From NCBI GenBank assembly GCA_003695215.1, contig RFIM01000213.1:1-25787 (forward strand): a DNA stretch of 25,787 nucleotides, given 5' to 3'. Of this stretch, positions 7,485 to 14,225 are shown piece after piece. How positions within the stretch are numbered: position 1 is the stretch's first letter; each line of letters starts with the position of its first letter. This DNA is from Chloroflexota bacterium. GTDB taxonomy: Bacteria > Chloroflexota > Anaerolineae > Aggregatilineales > UBA2796. Below the pieces are notes generated by a model that saw only the letters and a program-made list of their open reading frames with translations, was not told the origin of the DNA and did no database searches. A program made the translations under genes and the position numbers.

Positions 7485-8036
7485 TTACAGCAGGCCGCGC
7501 ACGCCGCTGACGCGCCCTAGCCTGATCAGCGCCACTGCCAAAAGCGCCTTGCCAAAATCAGCCAGGATGAACGGCGCCACACCGAGCGCAATGGCGCGTT
7601 GCCAACTGCTCACAAACTTAAGCATGACCAAGGCGCCGCCGATGTAAATGACGCCGACTGCGGCGCAGGCGATCAGGAAGGCCGCGAAGGTGCCGCGCCC
7701 GCGCCCTACGCCTGCAAGCATGGCTGCAGGCAAGAAGGCGAGCAGATAGCCTGCCGTTGGGCTGGCAAAGGCCGCTGCGCCCAAGCCGCGCGCATCTAAC
7801 GGCAACCCTGAGGCAATCGCTGCGAGGTAGGCCATCAGGCTCGCAGCAGCTTCACGGCTGCCCAAGCTCAGACCGATCAGCAAGACTGCCAAAACCTGGA
7901 AGGTGATCGGCACAGGCGTGAACGGCAGAGTAATCGTGATTTTGGCAGAAAGACTGAGCAGCGCGACTGCAAGAGCCACGCGCAGCATAAGCGGCAAGGC
8001 TGCCCTGAGCAGCCGTGCTTGCGTATAGGTGTGCAT
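7485..8036 (-). CDS. bioY: Biotin transporter BioY (S component of ECF transporter)
   Basis: A 183-residue polytopic membrane protein with about six spans that binds biotin for import. BioY signatures are clear: LPFTPVPITFQVLAVLLIG in the first third, FASPTAGYLLAFLPAA in the middle, and GVAPFILADFGKALLAV near the end. The ATG at 8036 is used; a GTG three codons upstream (8045) is also possible and neither has a strong Shine-Dalgarno. No BioM or BioN energising partners are encoded here, so it either works alone or with an ECF module elsewhere. It follows maf after a 74-base gap and may have its own promoter. I looked for a BirA operator in that gap and did not find a good one. Confidence 0.92.
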   Translation of the reverse strand: MHTYTQARLLRAALPLMLRVALAVALLSLSAKITITLPFTPVPITFQVLAVLLIGLSLGSREAAASLMAYLAAIASGLPLDARGLGAAAFASPTAGYLLAFLPAAMLAGVGRGRGTFAAFLIACAAVGVIYIGGALVMLKFVSSWQRAIALGVAPFILADFGKALLAVALIRLGRVSGVRGLL

Positions 8037-8110
8037 AGCTTTCACTTTCTGTTGCTCTGAGGTTGTGACAGCTGAATTGTAACGCGCTCTAGCGCGCTGA
8101 TCGAGTCAAC

Positions 8111-8761
8111 TCAACGCGCGCCATCTACAGCGCGGATATCCACAAGGCAGGGCAGGTTTTGGGCTGAGCAGCTGGGCGCCTTCGGCACTGCCACGCCTTT
8201 GGCGCGCAGCATGGCGCTCAAAGCGCATAAGGGCAGCCCTATCACGTTGCTCAGGCAGCCTTCGACGCGCTCAACAGGCTTGAAGCGCGCATCCTGAACG
8301 GCATAGCCGCCCGCTTTATCGAAAGGCTCGCCTGTGGCGATGTACGCTTCGATCTCTTCATCGCTGTAGTGGCGCATGTGGACCGTAGTGACGACTAAGT
8401 CAGTCTGAATCTCACCCGTGGCGAAGTCGCGCAGCGCCAAGCCTGTGTAGACCTGATGCGCTCTGCCGCGCAAAGCGCGCAACATATGCCGCGCTTCAGC
8501 GGGCGTCTCAGGCTTACCGATGATCGCGCCGTCCAACACCACGGTTGTATCAGCAGTCAGGACGTACGTCTCAGGCATCAGGCGCTCAGGCGGCAAGGCC
8601 ATGGCCTTGGCGCGGCATACGCGCAGCACGTAGGCATCAGGCGCTTCAGCAGGCAGTGGGCTTTCGTCCACATCTGGACGGGCTACCTCGAAAGATAGCC
8701 CGATGGCAGCGATCAAAGCACGGCGGCGCGCTGAACTAGAGCCTAGAAGCAGCGGTGGCAT
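8111..8761 (-). CDS. maf: Maf-family nucleotide pyrophosphatase
   Basis: A 216-residue Maf protein. The family hydrolyses non-canonical or canonical nucleoside triphosphates to the monophosphate plus pyrophosphate, for example dTTP/UTP, as a house-cleaning enzyme. Motifs are in order: LLGSSSARRRAL (5-16, with the Ser-x-x-Arg), TADTTVVLDG (69-78, Asp71 as likely base), IGKPET (81-86), HQVYTGLAL (102-110) and DKAGGYAVQ (148-156). A C-terminal extension of about 25 residues with a CSAQNLPCL segment goes beyond the usual end. It starts 12 bases after the FKBP stop codon, so the two are probably co-transcribed. No Shine-Dalgarno is seen before the ATG, which fits translation coupling. Confidence 0.92.
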   Translation of the reverse strand: MPPLLLGSSSARRRALIAAIGLSFEVARPDVDESPLPAEAPDAYVLRVCRAKAMALPPERLMPETYVLTADTTVVLDGAIIGKPETPAEARHMLRALRGRAHQVYTGLALRDFATGEIQTDLVVTTVHMRHYSDEEIEAYIATGEPFDKAGGYAVQDARFKPVERVEGCLSNVIGLPLCALSAMLRAKGVAVPKAPSCSAQNLPCLVDIRAVDGAR

Positions 8762-8773
8762 GATCGGGCGAGG

Positions 8774-9364
8774 TCAGTTCTTGCGCAAGGCGCCGAAGTC
8801 TTCCTCTTCGTCGTCGAAATCTTCGTCGTCGAAGTCATCGAAGTCCTCATCGTCGAACTCGTCGTCGAACTCGTCATCGTAATCGGCGAAGGACTGATGG
8901 ACATGACCGTGTTCGATCTCTTCCTGGGTGGCCGGGCGGATGCCCAGCACTTCCACATCGAAGAAGAGTCGCTTGCCTGCCAACGGATGGTTATAGTCAA
9001 GCGTGACCGTCTCGGCATCTAGCGCGCTGATGGTTGCTTCAATGTAGTTATCGAGGTCATCCGCCAAAGTGACTGCCATGCCAACAGCGAGCGGCACATC
9101 GTTTGGGAACTGGTTGCGCGGCACCACTTCAATATCTTCAGGATCGTAATCGCCATAGCCCTCAGCAGGCTCGACTGCGATCTGCTTGGTCTCGCCGACG
9201 CGCATGCCCGTCAGCGCGCGTTCCAAGCCAGGGATGATATTGCTAGCGCCGTGCAGATACTCCAATGGCTCTTCGGCGTCTGCCTGATCCACAATCTCGC
9301 CGTTCTCCAGCTTGAGCGTGTAGGCCAGGGCAACCACCACATTATCTTGAATCGTCTCGGACAT
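8774..9364 (-). CDS. slyD: SlyD-like FKBP-type peptidyl-prolyl isomerase with Asp/Phe-rich tail
   Basis: A 196-residue cytoplasmic FKBP that combines prolyl isomerase and chaperone activity. The FKBP core spans about 1-68 and 128-145 (LAYTLKLENGEIVD, LEYLHGASNIIPGLERAL, FFDVEVLGIRPAT), split by the insert-in-flap chaperone domain at about 69-127 (GYGDYDP to DYNHPLAGK). HGHVH follows at 152-156, where SlyD has its metal-binding His tail. After that comes an unusual acidic tail of about 30 residues (161-190) built from Asp-Asp-Glu/Asp-Phe units. AAGGA lies at good distance before the ATG, and TATAAT stands at 9412-9417. It leads a two-gene unit with maf. Confidence 0.92.
   Translation of the reverse strand: MSETIQDNVVVALAYTLKLENGEIVDQADAEEPLEYLHGASNIIPGLERALTGMRVGETKQIAVEPAEGYGDYDPEDIEVVPRNQFPNDVPLAVGMAVTLADDLDNYIEATISALDAETVTLDYNHPLAGKRLFFDVEVLGIRPATQEEIEHGHVHQSFADYDDEFDDEFDDEDFDDFDDEDFDDEEEDFGALRKN
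8797..8882. repeat. Imperfect short coding repeat in the FKBP tail
   Basis: The plus strand repeats units such as TCGTCGAAC and TCGTCGAAG with small changes. It encodes the Asp-Asp-Glu/Asp-Phe tail of the FKBP and keeps frame throughout, so it is a coding repeat. Confidence 0.8.
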
Positions 9365-9411
9365 TTGATTTCCTTCTCTCGCGGCCTTGTGCCGCCATGC
9401 AAACGATCCTG

Positions 9412-9417
9412 ATTATA
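9412..9417 (-). promoter_or_regulatory. -10 box of FKBP-maf promoter
   Basis: TATAAT on the minus strand, 47 bases before the FKBP ATG, within the 92-base gap after the aminotransferase gene. The -35 is weak. Confidence 0.5.
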
Positions 9418-9456
9418 GCGCGCCAAGCCACTTATGTACAGCGCGAGTTTTTGGGC

Positions 9457-10275
9457 TCACAAAGGCGTCAGATGCGCTTGCGCCCACGCCTCGTAGGCTT
9501 GGCGCAACTGCATCGTCTGCGCGCCTGGCTTGCCCTCAGCAATGACCTGCTGATCTATCATGACAATCGGCACCACACCGCGCGAGGCACTGGTCAGGAA
9601 GGCCTCTTCGATCGCCCACAGCTCAGATTTATGGACAGGCTCAAGGCGCACAGGCAGATAGTTTGGCGCCAGCGCTAACAGCGCGCGCCGCGCGATGCCG
9701 CTCAGCACGCCTTCACCGGCTGTGCGCAGCTCGCCATCCATAATGGCATAGAAATTGCTGCTCAGGCCTTCCAGCAAAAAGCCTTCAGCAGAGATCAGCA
9801 CGCCTTCATAGATGCCTTCAGGCAAGGCGGCCGCTTTGCGCTCGATCATCCAAGCTGTCCTCTTAGCGGAAGGATTGTGACGCGCCAATGGCACGGTCGC
9901 TACGCGCACGCCTTGCTGAATCAGCTCCAGTGGAAGCGGCTTGAAAGGCTCGAGGCTCAGGTAAAGCTGATCGGGCTGCGCGCGCGGCACAGTGATCCGA
10001 AAGCGCGACTCAGCATAGCCGCTGCGCTCGATCAGCGCTCGCAGCGCCGCGCGCAGTGCCTGCCGATCCAGCTGCAGCGGAATGTTCTCCAAGCGCGCCG
10101 ATTCTTCCAAGCGATCCAGATGCGCATCGAACATCAGCACGCAATCGCGGTTGAAGGTGCGCGCGATCGTATAGACGCCTTCAGGCTCAAATGGCGCTGC
10201 CTCTGCTAACGAGTTGGCGCTATAAGGCGCTTCCTTCAAGCCTTGCGGCGTTAAAATGGCGATAGGAATGCTCAA
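9457..10275 (-). CDS. Class IV PLP-dependent aminotransferase (branched-chain/D-amino acid/aminodeoxychorismate lyase fold)
   Basis: A 272-residue fold-type IV PLP enzyme. The likely Schiff-base lysine is Lys138 in NPSAKRTAW, and Glu169 in LLEGLSSNFYAI matches the conserved Glu that contacts the PLP pyridine nitrogen. The phosphate-binding SGIARRALL stretch follows. The class covers branched-chain aminotransferases, D-amino acid aminotransferases and 4-amino-4-deoxychorismate lyase, and sequence alone does not choose; the N-terminal FNRDCVLMFDAHLDRL resembles all three. The start appears to be TTG (10273-10275), since an in-frame stop lies just upstream and no ATG follows nearby. It begins 15 bases after the phosphodiester glycosidase gene, so it is likely the last gene of that unit. 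A PabC role would be a soluble folate-pathway step unrelated to the envelope genes. Confidence 0.87.
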   Translation of the reverse strand: MSIPIAILTPQGLKEAPYSANSLAEAAPFEPEGVYTIARTFNRDCVLMFDAHLDRLEESARLENIPLQLDRQALRAALRALIERSGYAESRFRITVPRAQPDQLYLSLEPFKPLPLELIQQGVRVATVPLARHNPSAKRTAWMIERKAAALPEGIYEGVLISAEGFLLEGLSSNFYAIMDGELRTAGEGVLSGIARRALLALAPNYLPVRLEPVHKSELWAIEEAFLTSASRGVVPIVMIDQQVIAEGKPGAQTMQLRQAYEAWAQAHLTPL

Positions 10276-10290
10276 GGATGCACCACTTCT

Positions 10291-11205
10291 CTAGCGCGCA
10301 TAGAGCGCGATAACCACAGGCACGGCTTTCAAGCTCGGGATGAACTGATTCGGCCCGCCTGTGGCGATGTACAAGCTGGTAGAAGCGCCGCCATCTAGGT
10401 TCAAGGCGAAGTCCAGGTTCAAATTGCTGTTGCCCAACCAGTTCGCCAACTCGCCGAGCGTCACGCCCGCGTAGACGGTTACGATGAACAAGATGCGCCC
10501 GAGCTTATCCTGCGCAATGACCGTGCGCGCTGCGCGCACTTGTGCCACATCCGGGTTGATCGGCGCCACATAACCATAGGACATCAACATCGGGAAGGCT
10601 TGCACAGCCTGTTGGAATTGCTCGCCCTGGCGCAGCGGCTCTAGCCATAGCGAGCGCACACGCGGCACGCCCTCTTTCACCTGGAACAGGCCTGCGTCGT
10701 TGCGCGTGATGATCTGCCCAAAGAAGCCGCCATCAGCCACTACCAAGCCGAGCGGACGGTTGTTGGTATCGAAATAGTTGGCGTTCACAATGGCAAGCGC
10801 GTTCGGCAAAAGCTGCTGCCATTGTTGAATAGTGCGCGCTTGGCCAGGCAAGTGATGAACGCGCAAGGTCGAGAAGCGCGGATCAATGCGCACGACAACC
10901 ACGCCAACGCTGGCGCCTTGAGAATTCCTGAAGGTGAACGTCCGCCAGGCGGCACCTTGAAATTCAGCGCGAATCGGATTCCAGTTCGGCTCAAAGACGC
11001 TGCTGGGCGTGGGCGTAGCAAACGGATTCGGCGGCTGAGTCGGGAAGGAAGGCGGCACAGTGGCGCCGCCTGGGAAGGTCGGTGGCGGCGAGCCTGCTGT
11101 TGGGAAGATCACAATAGGCGTGCCGCCAACACCGATTCCGTTTTGGCAAGCGGCGAGCGCGATCAACAACATGCCGATGAAAAACAAACGTTTCAGCGCG
11201 ATCAT
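10291..11205 (-). CDS. Phosphodiester glycosidase (NAGPA-type) lipoprotein
   Basis: A 304-residue predicted lipoprotein. A signal peptide (1-19) ends in a lipobox LAAC with the lipidated Cys20. A Pro/Thr/Ser-rich linker (about 29-70) leads to a NAGPA domain (PF09992, formerly DUF2233). Family motifs are present: IVNANYFDT (139-147), ARTVIAQ (226-232) and LNLDGGASTSLY (268-279). The domain is known from the mammalian uncovering enzyme that removes N-acetylglucosamine from mannose-6-phosphate diesters, and bacterial members also cleave sugar-phosphodiester bonds. This version would act on the outer face of the membrane. The gene starts three bases after the stop of the large VWA gene, so the two are tightly coupled. 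The substrate is unknown, but an envelope glycan is likely. Confidence 0.9.
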   Translation of the reverse strand: MIALKRLFFIGMLLIALAACQNGIGVGGTPIVIFPTAGSPPPTFPGGATVPPSFPTQPPNPFATPTPSSVFEPNWNPIRAEFQGAAWRTFTFRNSQGASVGVVVVRIDPRFSTLRVHHLPGQARTIQQWQQLLPNALAIVNANYFDTNNRPLGLVVADGGFFGQIITRNDAGLFQVKEGVPRVRSLWLEPLRQGEQFQQAVQAFPMLMSYGYVAPINPDVAQVRAARTVIAQDKLGRILFIVTVYAGVTLGELANWLGNSNLNLDFALNLDGGASTSLYIATGGPNQFIPSLKAVPVVIALYAR

Positions 11206-11208
11206 GCC

Positions 11209-14127
11209 TCAGTTGTCATCCTTGCGTTGTTGGCGGCGTTTTTCGGCCAGCCGTGCTGCCAACGAGCCGCTCTGAGCGGTCGGCTGCGGCGCAGCAGGCG
11301 GCTTAGACGCCTCTCTTGGCCCACTAGGCGCACGCTCAGGCTGTGCCTGTGATGCGCTTGGCTGATTGGCGGTGGCGTCGGCTGTTGGGCGCAGATCGCT
11401 GCTGCCCAGAGCAGGTGCGCTGCTGGTGGCACGCAGCTTGGCGCCTTTCAAGGCTGCCAAGCGCGCCGATTGCACTTGCTCAGCTTGTGAACTGCCCAGC
11501 TTGATGCCTAGCCGCTGCTGAGCCCAAGCGCGCAGCTTCTGCAGGTCGGTCGGCGTGATAACCACGCGCCGCACAGCGATATCAAACGGCAAGAGCAGCA
11601 CAGCCAGCAGCAGCAGCCATGGCGCTAGCGAAGCCACACCGCGCACCTGCTGGACGTCGTGGCGGAAAGCGCGTTCAGGCGTATCAGCGATGTTGCGCCC
11701 GCCTGTCAGCTCTGCCAGCGCTTCCAAGAGCGCCGTATCCGTCTCGCGCAGGCGATATTCAGGCGAGTAGCTCAGCACCCAGCCCGCCGTCTGCGCCACG
11801 CCCAAGCCCGCCTCAGCCGAGCCTTGTGCGCCCGCTATGCGAATAAAATACGCGCCTTCGCGATTGGCGTCAAATTCTGCCTCATAGCGCCCAGGCGCCA
11901 CTTGCCGCAAAGTGAGGCTCTGGCCGCCTAGAGTCGGATCGACTACAGAAGCGCTCAGAGACAGCCCGTTCAGGAACGCGCCTTGATCGTCTCGCGCTTC
12001 AACAATCAACACCGAGCGCCCTTCACGCTGCTCCACGCGCGTCTCCAGCGCGCTGTTCAGCCCTTCTAAGATCGTCGAACGAATGACCTGGCTCCAGAAG
12101 CGCTGAAAGCCTTCCCATTCCGTCCAGGCTTGCGCCCAGCGCGTCGTCGCATCTGATGTCCAGGCCACGACGCGCCCTAGACCGTACTGCCACGAGACCA
12201 GGAGCGGATCGTTGTAATCTTTGGCTGTCGCAGTCAGAATCACAGTCGCGGTCGGCTTGGCGCTGGTCGCCACATAGCCGAGCAGCGGCGGCACGGATTC
12301 GATGCCACGCATGATCGGGCTATTGGCAGTCAGCACAGGCACAAAGGGCTCTTCCACGATGTAAGAGCGCGTGGCCAGCACTGTCTCAGCAGCGAAAATC
12401 TGAGGGATGTTCTGAACGTCCACTAGATTGTAGTAGGCGCCCTTGCCGACGCGCGCGATCTCTTGCATGAAGGGCGGCACGCTGTTGCCGATGCCAATGG
12501 ACGTGACCGTGATGCCATGTTGCTCGTTCAGGGCGCGCACTGTCTCCACGATGCCTGCTTCGTCGGCGATGCCATCTGTGAGCAGGATGACGTGTTTGAG
12601 CGTGGACGGATCGCTGGGCAAGGTGCGCAGCAGCTCGCGCAGGGCCGCATAGATATCCGTGCCGCCGCCTGGCCGCAGCGCGCCGATCTGCTGTATGATC
12701 GCCGCGCGATTGGCGACGTGTTGAATCGGCACCAGCCATTGCGGATTGCTATCGAAGCTCAGCACGCCGACTCGATCGCGCTCGAACAAGAAGTTGATCG
12801 AGCGCCGCGCCGCTTCTTTCGCCAATTCCAGCAACGTCACGCCGCTCGCGCTGGCCGCTTCCATGCTGCCTGAGCGATCGATCACGTAGATGATGGTCAG
12901 GCGCGGGATGCGCTGCTGATCTTTCAGCTGCATCTCAACGGGCAAAGTCTCTTCTAGCGGCGTTTGGTAATAGCCGCCAACGCCGTAGCTGTTCGGCCCG
13001 CCGATGACCACCAAGCCGCCGCCTAGATCGCGCACATAGGCCTGCAGGACGCGCATGCGCTGCTCGCTCAGCTCAGTGGCAGAGACGTTCGCCAGCACCA
13101 CGGCTTTGTAGGCCGCCAGCGGCGCGATGCCAATAGGCAAATCGGCAGGCGCGCGCACATCTACCGTCAGGCCTGCCTGGCGCATGGCAGGCAGAAGCGC
13201 AGCGGCTTCGGCAGGGTTCTGCGCGATGATCAGCACGCGCGGCGGGCCTGTCACTTCCACGAAGCCTGCCAGCGCGTTGTTCTGATAAAAGGTATCGCTC
13301 TGGTCGGCCTGCAGCGGATCGACGCGCACTTGCAGGTCAGTGAAGCCTTGTTGCGGCACGCGCAAGGGCGAGAGCACGAAATTGTTGACACCTGCTTGCA
13401 AATTGACCGTGAGCGTGCGGATGAGCGTGCCGCGCGAGAGCACTGTGATGTTGGCAGGCGTGGCCATTTGGCTCTCAATGGTCACGCCTAGATCGAATTC
13501 CTCGCCCTGATTGACGTTCGCAGGCAGGCGCAAGTCCGTGATCAGCACCTCTGGGCTCGGGGCACGGCGCAACGGCACGATATCGATTGGCACGCCGAGC
13601 GCCGCAGCTAGGCGCGCCGCTTCCACAGCGTTGCCCAGCGTCTCGACGCCGTCGCTCAGCAGGACGAGTCGGCGAGCGGCGTCAGCAGGGAACATCGCCA
13701 AGCCGAGCCGAATCGCCTCAGCAAGGTTGGTATCTAGGCGCACAGGCGTCGAAGCAATGCCGCTGAATTCTTTCGCCGTTGAGACAGGTCGCTCCACCAG
13801 CGCATTCTTGCCGAAGACGACAATGCCTGCACGATCTTCTGGCGCCATGCGTGCCATTGCCTCACGGATGTACTGTTCAGCGCGCGCGCGCGCAGCTGCA
13901 TCAATGCTGTCTGAGGCATCCACTAGGAACACGACTGCCAGCTTATCCGAGGCTTGCACAGTCTGCAGGCCTGCAAGGCTCAGGATGATCAGCACCACGA
14001 TGATCAAGCGCAAGATCAAGCTGATGGTATCGCGGCGACGGCGATAGGGCAGGCGCGGCAAGCCGTACCATACAAAGAACGGTATCAAAAGCGCCAAAAG
14101 CAGCGCTCCAGGTGTGGCAAACTGCAT
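11209..14127 (-). CDS. Large BatA/VWA/amidotransferase-like/VWA membrane protein
   Basis: A 972-residue protein with two N-terminal membrane helices (about 7-22 and 36-53) split by a strongly basic loop, as in BatA. The outer part holds VWA domain 1 (about 62-190), with MIDAS residues DASDS (70-74), Thr133 and Asp159. A beta-rich segment (195-290) follows, then a class I glutamine-amidotransferase-like domain (about 296-400, VVIGGPNSYGVGG) with no visible nucleophilic Cys. VWA domain 2 (about 410-590) has DRSGS (417-421), Thr490 and Asp518. A beta-rich region follows, then a third helix at about 834-850. The cytoplasmic tail of about 115 residues is low in complexity (Ala, Ser, Pro, Gln) and ends basic. 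Both MIDAS sites look intact, so metal-dependent ligand binding is likely. The 98-base gap upstream may hold its own promoter. Confidence 0.9.
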   Translation of the reverse strand: MQFATPGALLLALLIPFFVWYGLPRLPYRRRRDTISLILRLIIVVLIILSLAGLQTVQASDKLAVVFLVDASDSIDAAARARAEQYIREAMARMAPEDRAGIVVFGKNALVERPVSTAKEFSGIASTPVRLDTNLAEAIRLGLAMFPADAARRLVLLSDGVETLGNAVEAARLAAALGVPIDIVPLRRAPSPEVLITDLRLPANVNQGEEFDLGVTIESQMATPANITVLSRGTLIRTLTVNLQAGVNNFVLSPLRVPQQGFTDLQVRVDPLQADQSDTFYQNNALAGFVEVTGPPRVLIIAQNPAEAAALLPAMRQAGLTVDVRAPADLPIGIAPLAAYKAVVLANVSATELSEQRMRVLQAYVRDLGGGLVVIGGPNSYGVGGYYQTPLEETLPVEMQLKDQQRIPRLTIIYVIDRSGSMEAASASGVTLLELAKEAARRSINFLFERDRVGVLSFDSNPQWLVPIQHVANRAAIIQQIGALRPGGGTDIYAALRELLRTLPSDPSTLKHVILLTDGIADEAGIVETVRALNEQHGITVTSIGIGNSVPPFMQEIARVGKGAYYNLVDVQNIPQIFAAETVLATRSYIVEEPFVPVLTANSPIMRGIESVPPLLGYVATSAKPTATVILTATAKDYNDPLLVSWQYGLGRVVAWTSDATTRWAQAWTEWEGFQRFWSQVIRSTILEGLNSALETRVEQREGRSVLIVEARDDQGAFLNGLSLSASVVDPTLGGQSLTLRQVAPGRYEAEFDANREGAYFIRIAGAQGSAEAGLGVAQTAGWVLSYSPEYRLRETDTALLEALAELTGGRNIADTPERAFRHDVQQVRGVASLAPWLLLLAVLLLPFDIAVRRVVITPTDLQKLRAWAQQRLGIKLGSSQAEQVQSARLAALKGAKLRATSSAPALGSSDLRPTADATANQPSASQAQPERAPSGPREASKPPAAPQPTAQSGSLAARLAEKRRQQRKDDN

Positions 14128-14225
14128 CAGAATCTCTCAACCACTCAGCCAACATTACGATACGGTCAAGGCGACTCGCTTTGCTCAATCATAGCGTTCA
14201 AGCCTGCGCTTTCCAAGTTGAGGCG
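14128..14225 (-). other. 98-base gap inside the VWA/GT-C gene run
   Basis: This is the only sizeable gap between 20325 and 10291. The minus strand contains TTGACC and TATCGT/TAATGT words close together, but not as a properly spaced promoter. A GAGAG lies before the ATG of the large VWA gene. I see no terminator hairpin, so readthrough from the upstream genes is possible. Confidence 0.35.

Noticed and set aside
8076..8110. A BirA-type operator upstream of bioY, from TTGTAAC at 8078-8084.
   Set aside because: The second half-site at the expected distance reads GTCAAC and the spacing is about 20 bases, so the dyad does not match the known biotin operator form.
8797..8882. A microsatellite or CRISPR-like repeat.
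   Set aside because: The units are 9-12 bases, imperfect, have no spacers, and keep the reading frame of the FKBP tail.
9425..9460. A terminator for the aminotransferase gene.
   Set aside because: The only hairpin is a 5-bp stem with a G-T pair around an A-rich loop and no U-run after it.
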